Part shown: positions 13,484-20,483 of the stretch, in pieces
How the letters are laid out: every line of letters starts with the position of its first letter
Numbering within the stretch: position 1 is the first letter of the stretch
IMG/VR virus record: IMGVR_UViG_3300008448_000784
Coordinates: 1-21,593 of that record
Origin: a virus
DNA: 21,593 nucleotides
Reading direction: 5' to 3' (one strand)
Position numbers and translations under genes: made by a program
The notes under the pieces: model-generated
Told to the model about the DNA's origin: nothing
Databases searched by the model: none
What the model saw: only the letters and a program-made list of their open reading frames with translations

Positions 13484-15321
13484 GATGTGAGCGCCTGCAT
13501 CTGCGCGTTGGTAAGGCGTGAGGGGTAGAAGGTAAACGTGCGGATGTGGCCGTTGAGATAATTTGTGCCAGACCCGCTACCAAGTGCGAGTTGATTTATA
13601 GCGGTCGGAACAGTTCCGCTTGTATCTGTTGCCACAGCGCCTGTTGTGACACTGGCAAAGTCGTTTAACTTGTAGGCTGATGCAAACTTATACGCCGTAC
13701 CGTCATACGGGATCAAAGGTGTCGGGCCTAGGCTGGCTTGAACCACAGTGGCGTCAACCACCTGAAGCACACTTGCTCCTGCGGCACGGATGTTGTTGGC
13801 GGATGTGCCGTCATCAAATTGGAAATTACGGGCAGACCCCGGCGTTCCACCACGGGAGCTATCCCCGCTAAAAACAATCGTCCCCTCGCTGGCGTTGTAC
13901 CAGCTAGAGAAGTTCGTACCCGTCATCGTCGCGTTGTCAGCCGCGCGGGTGACCGTGGAGGCCACGGTGGGGATGTAGCTGGTGGCGAACGATCCGGCTT
14001 CAAGTTGAGCGCCCCAAACGAATATGCCAGTGCCGTTACCAACATAGACGCGGTTGGCCCACAAGCCATCGGCGCTGACGCGGATTTCAGGAGTAACGTT
14101 ACCAATGGCAATTGTGGTTGCAGTGATTGTAACCCGCCACCAGCCGTTTCCAAACGCCGTTGAGGAAGAACTTACGACAGTGCCGTTTACCGCAGCCACA
14201 GAGCCGGTTGTCAGGTCTATAGAAACGAAGGGTGTGTTTAACGCTCCCCCAACAATACCTACAAAAGCAAAACCGCGTTCTGCGGCTTTTATAAAAACAG
14301 AAAAAGTATATGTTACCCCCGCAACAGCCGCCGCTACAGCTACCTGATTGACGGCGTGCGTAGTGTTGGTAATACTATCAAGCAGTTTATCGGCGGTTGT
14401 TGTGCCGTCAGGCGAGGTTGCAGCGTTGGCCGTTACAGTGGTATTGCTTTTTATCCATAATACGTTGTCAAACTGGTCGCTGTACAAAGCCAAGTTGACC
14501 CGCTGCTCCTCGATCAGCAGGCCGCGTGCGGCCAGCGTGGCGGGGTTGTAGTCAAAGCGCGGGCCGTAGTAGGCCGAGGCGACCGTCTGCACATACGTCG
14601 AGGGCAGCGTCTGGTAGGTGACTTGCTCAAGCTGCGCGCCCCAGAGAAAAACCGACGTGGTCAGCGTGTTGGTTTGGGCGCTGCTCGCTGTTGCGCTGGT
14701 CACTACGTAGAAAGCAGCGTTAGACGCTGCGGCGAGGGTTGTGCCGGTAATCGTGCAGCGATACCACCCACCACCGGCTGGCGTTATAGACGCCGACGAT
14801 AGACCAGCGCCAATTGTGCCAACCGTACCCGCGTTCAGGTCAAAGTTTGCAAACCCGGTGCCGCCTGCGATGGCCGCTGCCCCGAACCGCAATTGCACAA
14901 AGTCGTTTGTGTCTCGCTTGGCGTAAACGCTAAGGATGTGCGCTGCCGCCGTATATGTCACGTTTTGTGAGGCGGTATGAGTGTTGTTAGTGCCATCCGC
15001 AGTCAACCTGTCGGCGGTCGTTGTGCCATCAGGTGAAGTCGTAGCGTTGGCCGTTACGCTGACAAAACTTCTCGTCCAAGCCGCGTTATCAAACTGCTCC
15101 GAGTACAGCACCAGATTGTTCGGCGCGTAGGTCACCCGCCCGGTGCTATCGACCAGCGTGGCGTTCGTCGTGCGGCTGAACGTGATGCGGCTGTCCAGCG
15201 GTGCGCCGGTCAGAAAGTTCAGCGTGAGCCTGGGGACAAGCCGTCCAGAACCCGACGTAAGGAACGTCGAAGCCAAAAGCCCTACGGACAGGCCATTGCG
15301 GACGGGAATGCCAAAGCTCAT
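13480..15321 (-). CDS. Fibre/adhesin with duplicated domain and C-terminal LamG-like domain
   Basis: A 613-residue protein when started at the ATG at 15321, which overlaps the previous stop as ATGA. A longer frame to 15387 would add 22 residues unlike the family and overlap more. Residues 31-68 (RLTLNFLTGAPLDSRITFSRTTNATL) are a common fibre opening. Two copies of a beta-rich domain follow at 69-248 and 276-456, each starting NL-x-LYS-x-QFDN-x-x-W and ending with F-x-WGAQLE. Between them is FDYNPATLAARGLLIEEQRVN. Residues 457-613 (TRAADNATMTG, GTIVFSGDS, NGHIRTFTFYPSRLTNAQMQAL) look LamG/concanavalin-like. This architecture is often labelled phage head spike fibre. It probably binds carbohydrate. 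Its location among head genes rather than tail genes is notable. Confidence 0.75.
   Translation of the reverse strand: MSFGIPVRNGLSVGLLASTFLTSGSGRLVPRLTLNFLTGAPLDSRITFSRTTNATLVDSTGRVTYAPNNLVLYSEQFDNAAWTRSFVSVTANATTSPDGTTTADRLTADGTNNTHTASQNVTYTAAAHILSVYAKRDTNDFVQLRFGAAAIAGGTGFANFDLNAGTVGTIGAGLSSASITPAGGGWYRCTITGTTLAAASNAAFYVVTSATASSAQTNTLTTSVFLWGAQLEQVTYQTLPSTYVQTVASAYYGPRFDYNPATLAARGLLIEEQRVNLALYSDQFDNVLWIKSNTTVTANAATSPDGTTTADKLLDSITNTTHAVNQVAVAAAVAGVTYTFSVFIKAAERGFAFVGIVGGALNTPFVSIDLTTGSVAAVNGTVVSSSSTAFGNGWWRVTITATTIAIGNVTPEIRVSADGLWANRVYVGNGTGIFVWGAQLEAGSFATSYIPTVASTVTRAADNATMTGTNFSSWYNASEGTIVFSGDSSRGGTPGSARNFQFDDGTSANNIRAAGASVLQVVDATVVQASLGPTPLIPYDGTAYKFASAYKLNDFASVTTGAVATDTSGTVPTAINQLALGSGSGTNYLNGHIRTFTFYPSRLTNAQMQALTS
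13954..14496 (-). repeat. Second copy of the duplicated fibre domain
   Basis: Encodes residues 276-456 of the fibre and aligns by eye with 14578-15117. Shared blocks include YS-x-QFDN, VTANA-x-TSPDGTTTAD and F-x-WGAQLE. Parts of this copy (around 14281-14310) are clearly more AT-rich than copy one. Confidence 0.75.
14578..15117 (-). repeat. First copy of the duplicated fibre domain
   Basis: Encodes residues 69-248 of the fibre. It shares the block TSPDGTTTAD and the closing FLWGAQLE with the second copy at 13954-14496. The copies have diverged at most other positions. Confidence 0.75.
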
Positions 15322-15620
15322 CGAATGTTGATCGGCTTTGCGTACATCGTGCCGCCGGCTGTGATCTGGATCGCGCTGACTCGCCACACGCCGCCGGTTC
15401 CTTCCGGGACGGTGATCGGCACGGGCGTGTACGCAGGCAGCGGTGTGGCTGCGGACGTGGCCGTCACGCCGTTGCCGACCAAGACGTAGGCGTCAGTTGT
15501 ACACCACACCAGGACGCCCTGCGGGCCGGCAGGCCAGCCGGTCACAGACCCGGCAGTGCCGGTGTAAGCGACGCTTTGCGTCGCAAACCCGGAGTCATTC
15601 AATGGGCGGAGCAGTTCCAT
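15318..15620 (-). CDS. Small beta-rich phage protein, function unknown
   Basis: A 100-residue protein, MELLRPLNDSGFATQSVAYTGTAG..., rich in Gly/Thr/Val with several short strands (GVLVWCTTDAYVLVGNGVTAT, VPEGTGGVWRVSAIQITAGGTMY). AAGGA overlaps the upstream stop codon (15627-15631) and sits six bases before the ATG, a good coupled ribosome site. Similar short beta proteins are frequent between portal and coat in environmental podoviruses, but I know of no assigned role. Its stop overlaps the fibre start by four bases, so it may be a fibre attachment or capsid-surface protein; this is inference from position. Confidence 0.65.
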   Translation of the reverse strand: MELLRPLNDSGFATQSVAYTGTAGSVTGWPAGPQGVLVWCTTDAYVLVGNGVTATSAATPLPAYTPVPITVPEGTGGVWRVSAIQITAGGTMYAKPINIR

Positions 15621-15626
15621 AGTCGT

Positions 15627-15631
15627 TCCTT
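15627..15631 (-). promoter_or_regulatory. Shine-Dalgarno overlapping the upstream stop codon
   Basis: AAGGA on the minus strand, formed partly by the TAA stop of the helical protein gene and six bases before the ATG at 15620. It supports coupled translation and this start. Confidence 0.5.
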
Positions 15632-15992
15632 ACGCCAGAAATTTCAGCTTATACAACGTGGAGTAGTACAGCCCGAAAATTTCGTCGATAATGTTCTGGA
15701 GCGGGGTACACTCCTTATCAACGACCTTATAGCGCATTTGCTCAAGGTCTTCTAGCTGGCCTTCGAGGAACTCGACCACGTTGTTGGTCTTTTTGGCCGA
15801 CATCAGCGAGATTGGCCCGATCAGGCCGTACTTGCCTTGGTAGGCTTCGGCAAACTTGTCCGCCAAGTCGATGATGCCGTCGTAAAACTTACCCAACGCC
15901 TTGTGCTTGGCATAGCTGCGCGTGTTCAGGTGAGCGGAATGGGTCACATCCCGCGCCAGAAACAGCATCCCGATGAAATCCGCGCAACTCAT
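15630..15992 (-). CDS. Small helical protein, possibly ferritin/Dps-like (DUF5856-type)
   Basis: A 120-residue protein when started at the ATG at 15992, which overlaps the portal stop by one base (TGATG). A GTG at 15995 would add one Met. It looks all-helical. Residues 14-53 carry a spaced His/acid series: His18, His21, His30, Asp38, Asp42, Asp45, Glu49 within RDVTHSAHLNTRSYAKH and YDGIIDLADKFAEAYQG. That spacing recalls Dps and other ferritin-like metal sites, and I recall phage proteins of this sort under DUF5856. The C-terminal helices (VVEFLEGQLEDLEQM, LQNIIDEIFGLYYSTLYKLKFLA) fit a four-helix bundle. A DNA-protecting or metal-binding role is possible but unproven. Some metal ligands of true Dps proteins are not clearly present. 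Confidence 0.65.
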   Translation of the reverse strand: MSCADFIGMLFLARDVTHSAHLNTRSYAKHKALGKFYDGIIDLADKFAEAYQGKYGLIGPISLMSAKKTNNVVEFLEGQLEDLEQMRYKVVDKECTPLQNIIDEIFGLYYSTLYKLKFLA

Positions 15993-18232
15993 CACATCAT
16001 TCCTTCAGGCGGCATTTCAGGCTGCATTTCGCCCATCTCTGGCATCTCAGGCTGCATCTGGCCCATCTCAGGCTGTTCCATCTCCATGTCGGGCATCTCG
16101 CGCATCTGCGGTGCGCCGCCGATCAGGTCGCCGGTGTCCAAAGCCGCAGCGATGGTGCCCATGACGATGTCCTGAATCTGCTCTGGCGTCATGCTCTGCT
16201 GCATGGCGCTGATCCGCTTCGTCTCGGCATCGTAGGCGTCCACCTGGGCCTTGTATTCCTTGATGTCCACCTCGCGCTGGGCGACGCTATCCTGCACGTT
16301 GGAGATGATGTCCGTCATGCGGTTCAGTTCTTGCGTCATGGCCTCCATCTGCTGCTGGGCGGCCATCATCTCAGGCGACTGATCGCCTTCCGACAGAACC
16401 TTCGGGTCAAGAATCTTCTTGAACCGCGCTGCCATCTCCTGCGCGCCCGGCCAATCCATGTTCTTAATGAACAGATCGCCTGCCACAGTCCAAAGCTGCG
16501 GGTTGGATTGCAGGATCATCGACATGGCGTCCAAGGCTTCCTGACGCTTGGTCATGTAGCCTGGGCCGGTTGTGACCATCACGTCGTAAGTGCCGACGCT
16601 GGGGTTGTAGACCTTCTCGATCAGCGCGCCCATCTGGTCGCGGATTTCCTTGACGGGTTCAGCCTGCGACGGGTTGAACTTGACCATATCGACTTCGCCA
16701 TCAACGCCAATGATGCGGGCGATGCGCTGCGTGTCGTAAATCTTCGGGATCATGTCCACGATCTGCCGGGTGATGTGGCGGATCGCGCGGGCCAAGTTGT
16801 CCACGTAGTGGTACGTGCCCACGTCGCCCTGCTTCTCGCGGGCGAGGATGGCCTTACCAGAGCGTTCGTTGCCCTGCATCCCAAGGCTGGCGTCGTACTG
16901 GCCAGTGGTTCCCTTGATGTCGTCAGCAGCCCCCATCTTGGCTTGGATCAGGCCAGTCTGGGGCAACGGAGGAGGCGCGCGCTGGGGCAGGGGGAGGACA
17001 GCCCCGGCTCCATCCGTCACGTCGGGATTGACCTCCAGATACGGCCAATTGGTCGTATTGGCGGTCTTCCACTGCATTTCGTAGCCTTCGAATTGGCCGC
17101 CATAGCCAATGAAGGGTGCCTTGGGAGCCAGCGCCAGCATCTCGGCTTCTTGGCTCGTCCAGTAGTTGTACATGCGCTGGGCGTCCTTGGCGTTCCGCAC
17201 AAGGCCGCTGATGTACATCTGGCCATCAACTTCCCACTCGTTGCCAATGACGCGCACGACCGGAATCCACTTGCCGGCCCACTCGCGCTCTTGCAGCACG
17301 TCGAAGCCGTTGGTCTTCATCCACATGACCTTCTTACGGTCAACTTCGCGGCTGCGGATCGGCTTGCCGAACATGGCCGTAAGCTGCTTGTCCTGCGGCG
17401 TGCCGCGGTAGGCAGTCTGGTTGTCCGGGTACAGGTGCAGCGTGGCTTTTTCGTAGTCGTTGTAGAAATATTCCGCGATGCGGATCGTGTCTTCCTGAAG
17501 CCACGACGAAAGGCCCTGATCGCCTACGCCTTGGCTGTACAGCGTGCTGATCGGCGTGGCGTCCGGGAACATCCGCTCGTATTCTTCTTTGAGGATGTCT
17601 TCGGTGATGAAGCACCACTCAGCGTCGGCGCCGCACGGGTCTTGGATCGTCGGGTCCATGTAGACGCTGAACGAGTTGCGGACGCGCCCGATGCGGATGT
17701 CCTGATCGAACGTCTCGTCGTTGCAGTATTCCGTCAGCAGGCGGATGTAGCCCTCGCCGTAGGTCACCTGGTTGTCGCAGGCGGTGTCGTAGGCCACGTC
17801 GGCGTCCGACATATACTCAATATGCCGCACCACGCCGTTGAAAATCTCAGCGACCTGCACGTCGGCGTTGTCGTCCGCGGGGATGACCTTGCCGCTGGGC
17901 CGGTTCTGGCGCTGTTCGTTGGTAACCTGACGGACGTGCTGCGGCAGCTTGTTGATGGTCAGGCAGGGACGCGCGTTGATCGTCTGGCCCTGCACCGACC
18001 CGCGGGTCGCCAGCACGTCGGCGGGCCACTGCCACTGGTTGTCAGGGCTGCCGGCCATGAACCGCAGATCGTCCAGTTCGTCCTCACGGCTGTCCGAGTA
18101 CGCCGACTGCGCCATTTTCAGGCGGTGGCGCATGGTCGCCATCTTGTCGTCGTCGCGCGCAGGCACCTTCTCAGGGTTTGACCCCACGTTGGCAACTTGG
18201 CCCGCCTTCTGTATGCCTGTGGGGTCGGCCAT
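15992..18232 (-). CDS. Portal protein, P22 gp1-like
   Basis: A 746-residue protein, close to P22 portal (725). The N-terminal part with MRHRLKMAQSAYSDSREDELDDLRFMAG, NQWQWPADVL and RPCLTINKLPQHVRQVTNEQRQNRPSGKVIP is typical of P22-type portals. The stem and wing regions follow (YGEGYIRLLTEYCN, FSVYMDPTIQDPCGADAEWCFI, IKGTTGQYDASLGMQGNERSGKAI). The C-terminal 150 residues are helical (PEMMAAQQQMEAMTQELNRMTDII), as for the barrel that projects into the P22 capsid. The last 38 residues are unusual, with 12 Met plus many Glu and Pro. It forms the dodecameric DNA channel and docks terminase. It starts four bases after a small basic gene. Confidence 0.9.
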   Translation of the reverse strand: MADPTGIQKAGQVANVGSNPEKVPARDDDKMATMRHRLKMAQSAYSDSREDELDDLRFMAGSPDNQWQWPADVLATRGSVQGQTINARPCLTINKLPQHVRQVTNEQRQNRPSGKVIPADDNADVQVAEIFNGVVRHIEYMSDADVAYDTACDNQVTYGEGYIRLLTEYCNDETFDQDIRIGRVRNSFSVYMDPTIQDPCGADAEWCFITEDILKEEYERMFPDATPISTLYSQGVGDQGLSSWLQEDTIRIAEYFYNDYEKATLHLYPDNQTAYRGTPQDKQLTAMFGKPIRSREVDRKKVMWMKTNGFDVLQEREWAGKWIPVVRVIGNEWEVDGQMYISGLVRNAKDAQRMYNYWTSQEAEMLALAPKAPFIGYGGQFEGYEMQWKTANTTNWPYLEVNPDVTDGAGAVLPLPQRAPPPLPQTGLIQAKMGAADDIKGTTGQYDASLGMQGNERSGKAILAREKQGDVGTYHYVDNLARAIRHITRQIVDMIPKIYDTQRIARIIGVDGEVDMVKFNPSQAEPVKEIRDQMGALIEKVYNPSVGTYDVMVTTGPGYMTKRQEALDAMSMILQSNPQLWTVAGDLFIKNMDWPGAQEMAARFKKILDPKVLSEGDQSPEMMAAQQQMEAMTQELNRMTDIISNVQDSVAQREVDIKEYKAQVDAYDAETKRISAMQQSMTPEQIQDIVMGTIAAALDTGDLIGGAPQMREMPDMEMEQPEMGQMQPEMPEMGEMQPEMPPEGMM

Positions 18233-18236
18233 ATGC

Positions 18237-18377
18237 TTACTTCTTACCCTTTTTGGCCGCTTCGCGCTTGACGCTGTAGGCGATAGCTACAGCCTGTTTG
18301 ACCGGCTTACCAGCCTTCACTTCCGCCTTGATGTTCTTGCGGAACGCCTCTTTGCTGGAAGATTTGGACAAAGGCAC
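18237..18377 (-). CDS. Small Lys-rich phage protein
   Basis: A 46-residue protein starting at a GTG (18377-18375), two bases after the previous stop: [21 protein letters not shown], then [25 protein letters not shown]. The pattern Ser-Lys...N-I-K-x-E-x-K-A-G-K-P-x-K-Q-A-x-A-I-A is one I know from many phage genomes, always as a short protein of unknown role. It is strongly basic and probably forms two helices. It lies four bases before the portal start. A nucleic-acid or capsid-internal role is plausible but only inferred from charge. Confidence 0.75.
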   Translation of the reverse strand: MPLSKSSSKEAFRKNIKAEVKAGKPVKQAVAIAYSVKREAAKKGKK

Positions 18378-18378
18378 G

Positions 18379-18543
18379 TTATTTGGCCTTCTTCATAGGC
18401 GTTTCACGCATCCGCGTGGTAATGCTGATGATGTCCTTGCCGCCCGGCATGGGCTTACGCGCCAGCGGGATCGCGTCCATTTCGGCCTTCGGCTTGGGCA
18501 TTTTCAGGCCCATCGGCGTCTTCATGGGGGTCATGCGGCGCAT
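18379..18543 (-). CDS. Small Met/Lys-rich protein, function unknown
   Basis: A 54-residue protein with ATG at 18543-18541 overlapping the previous stop by one base (TGATG). It begins [21 protein letters not shown] and ends [10 protein letters not shown]. Met and Lys are very frequent, there are no Cys, and little fold is evident apart from a short strand (DIISITTRM). It belongs to a chain of four small basic genes between large terminase and portal. The overlaps and continuous coding context make it likely real, although low in complexity. Confidence 0.65.
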   Translation of the reverse strand: MRRMTPMKTPMGLKMPKPKAEMDAIPLARKPMPGGKDIISITTRMRETPMKKAK

Positions 18544-18692
18544 CATTTGCCCTTTTTAGCTGTTTTGGCGCTGTCTTTGAACGCTTTTGCAGTCGGGGCG
18601 CCCTTGGTGCCCGGTTTACGCATCTTTTCGCCAGAACCGGCGGCAATCCGTTCTTTTTTGGCATGAATGTTGGCGTACAGACCCTTTTTCAC
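18543..18692 (-). CDS. Small Lys-rich phage protein (KGLYANIHAK type)
   Basis: A 49-residue protein when started at the GTG at 18692-18690, which overlaps the previous stop as GTGA and has GGTGG about eight bases upstream. An ATG at 18698 would add two residues but leaves too little room after that ribosome site. The sequence KKGLYANIHAKKERIAAGSG, then EKMRKPGTKGAPTAKAFKDS, is one I recognise from many phage genomes as a conserved short protein without a known role. It is extremely basic, with no long hydrophobic segment, and is probably partly disordered. Confidence 0.8.
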   Translation of the reverse strand: MKKGLYANIHAKKERIAAGSGEKMRKPGTKGAPTAKAFKDSAKTAKKGK

Positions 18693-18955
18693 GAGCATTT
18701 CCACCGTTTGAGGCTGGCTTTGGCACGTTCGCCATCCTTAGCCTTGGCTGCTACCGCGCCCATACGCGCACAAAACGACGCCTTACGCCCTGCGTCCGCC
18801 TTCGTCTTGGGGTTGGGCGCCGGCGGCTTCAGGTTTGACCCGGTTTCCCGGTTGTACTTCTCGCGGCCCTTGGCCGTCAGTCCCGCACCCTTGGACGCGG
18901 GGAGCTTTTCCCCACGCCCTACGGCCAACGAAACAGACTTCTTCTTGTCGGCCAC
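18689..18955 (-). CDS. Small basic phage protein with conserved RKASFCARM motif (DUF6321-type)
   Basis: An 88-residue protein starting at GTG (18955-18953), one base after the large terminase stop. The conserved parts are GAGLTAKGREKYNRETGSNL, then KPPAPNPKTKADAGRKASFC, ARMGAVAAKAKDGERAKASL and a closing KRWKCS. I associate this pattern with DUF6321 proteins of phages; the family number is from memory. The protein is basic with two Cys, one in SFCARM and one near the end. The function is unknown. It is the first of four short basic genes before the portal, and its stop overlaps the next start. Confidence 0.8.
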   Translation of the reverse strand: MADKKKSVSLAVGRGEKLPASKGAGLTAKGREKYNRETGSNLKPPAPNPKTKADAGRKASFCARMGAVAAKAKDGERAKASLKRWKCS

Positions 18956-18956
18956 G

Positions 18957-20483
18957 CTACGACCCCATCCAGCTTGTAGCTACACCGGCGGGAGAATACC
19001 CACCTCCGCGTTTCTTGTCAACGCGCCCTTCGCGGTGCGCCACTGGGAACGCGAACGTCACCGCGATGGCGTCGGCAGCGTCGGGTGACGCCAGCCCGCG
19101 GGCCTTCATATCCTTCTTTGACTCAAGGAACAGCGTGCCCTTGCTGTCCGGCTTTGTCTTCGGCCCGATCAGGTCAGACTTCAGGAAGCGGTCGTTTGGC
19201 ACGCTGGCTGTCTTGAGCCAGTCGCGCATGGCACCCCACATCTCGGCCCGCTTGTTGCCGTACATGAGTTGCTTCTGCGCCTTATTGCCGAAGTTGACGC
19301 CGCGCACCTTGTACCGCTGCTCCTTCAGCCGATCCACCACGCCTGCACCCAGGCCGCCCTCATCGACGACGGTCAGCGCGGGCTTGTACTCCTCGATGGC
19401 TTCGATGACGTGACCGACCACTTCCATCGTGTCAGCGCCGCGCAGCCGCTTGATGTCGATCAGGTCGCGTCCCTGCCGCACCGCGATGACAGTGGCGTCC
19501 GACCCGAACCGCGCCGGATCGACGCCGATGGTGATGGGCGCCGTCTCGTCCTTGTGCTTGGGCCGCTTCATGGCGTCGTCCACCAGATTGACCGGGATGA
19601 ACTGATCGTCGCCTTCTGATGGAAACTGACCGTACACTTCGACGTTGGCCTGGTAGCTGTCCGCGCCGTACTCGTCGATGATGCGCTGGTACAGGTTCTT
19701 GTCGGTTCCCTCGACCTCACGCGCGTCGATGTTGCTTGTGCGCCAGAAGCTGCGCTTGCTGTTGAACGTCTCGTAGAAGTAGCCGGTGTTGCGCCGCGGG
19801 TTGGAGAACGCGACGTGAAAGCGGTGCGGCGTGTTCTCCGTGAAGAAGCCGTCACTGACCGACCAGATGCTGTCGGGGATACCCGACGCTTCGTCGAAGA
19901 TCAGCATCACGCCATCCCAGTTGTGAACCCCGGCGTAGGCGTCCGGGTTCTCCTCCGACCACAGCCGGCCCTCGACGGCCCAGTAGCGCGTGCCTTTCTT
20001 GAGGTCGCGCTCGACCAGTTCCGTGATCCACTTGGCCGGCATGATGCGTGTGGCGGCGATCTCGAACCAGTGGCTGTTCAGCGCCATCGCCAGCCACTTG
20101 GTAATCTCGGCCCAGGTGACGCTGCGTAGCTGCGCCTCTGAGTTGGCCGACACGATGGTGGTCGATCCGATGCGCGTGGACAGCATCCAATGCACCAGCC
20201 AACTGACCAGCGCCGACTTGCCGATACCGCGGCCTGACGCCACCGCCTTGCGGAAGGTGTCGTAGTCCACCTTGCCTTGGTTGTCCTTGATGTGGTCGCG
20301 CAGGGTGCCCAGCACGTCGCGCTGCCATTTGCGCGGCCCTTTGAAGTGTTCCAGCGGCGTACCCGGCTCACCCCACGGGTAGGTCAGCAGCACGAACGCC
20401 AGCGGGTCATCCTTGATCGTCGGCGACCACAGCCGACTCATCAATTCCATTTCCTCGGCTGCTGAGTAGATTGGCTGCTGCAT
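18957..20483 (-). CDS. terL: Terminase large subunit
   Basis: A 508-residue protein (P22 gp2 is 499). The ATPase half shows a Walker A-type loop at 82-90 (ASGRGIGKS), Walker B at 191-198 (GVMLIFDE, with Asp197 and Glu198) and a coupling motif SNP at 227-229. The RNase H-like nuclease half has candidate metal ligands Asp322 (TIGVDPARFGSD), Asp374 (TVVDEGGLG) and Asp468/Asp471 (SPDAADAIAV). It translocates DNA into the procapsid through the portal and cuts it into genome lengths. The start overlaps the stop of the preceding 275-residue gene (TGATG), with no separate promoter visible. The motifs all appear intact. Confidence 0.93.
   Translation of the reverse strand: MQQPIYSAAEEMELMSRLWSPTIKDDPLAFVLLTYPWGEPGTPLEHFKGPRKWQRDVLGTLRDHIKDNQGKVDYDTFRKAVASGRGIGKSALVSWLVHWMLSTRIGSTTIVSANSEAQLRSVTWAEITKWLAMALNSHWFEIAATRIMPAKWITELVERDLKKGTRYWAVEGRLWSEENPDAYAGVHNWDGVMLIFDEASGIPDSIWSVSDGFFTENTPHRFHVAFSNPRRNTGYFYETFNSKRSFWRTSNIDAREVEGTDKNLYQRIIDEYGADSYQANVEVYGQFPSEGDDQFIPVNLVDDAMKRPKHKDETAPITIGVDPARFGSDATVIAVRQGRDLIDIKRLRGADTMEVVGHVIEAIEEYKPALTVVDEGGLGAGVVDRLKEQRYKVRGVNFGNKAQKQLMYGNKRAEMWGAMRDWLKTASVPNDRFLKSDLIGPKTKPDSKGTLFLESKKDMKARGLASPDAADAIAVTFAFPVAHREGRVDKKRGGGYSPAGVATSWMGS

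Noticed and set aside
15322-15387. N-terminal extension of the fibre gene to 15387
   Set aside because: The added residues (ASQRDPDHSRRH...) are an out-of-frame reading of the upstream gene. The ATG at 15321 gives the ATGA overlap seen elsewhere in this operon.
16331-18181. A 616-codon open frame on the plus strand opposite the portal gene
   Set aside because: It mirrors the codon structure of the portal gene in GC-rich DNA, its protein is rich in His/Arg/Val/Leu with no recognisable domain, and the opposite strand has a clear portal protein.
18455-18664. A 69-codon minus-strand frame, MPKKNGLPPVLAKR...
   Set aside because: It is out of frame with the two conserved small proteins that cover the same DNA and have proper overlaps and conserved cores.
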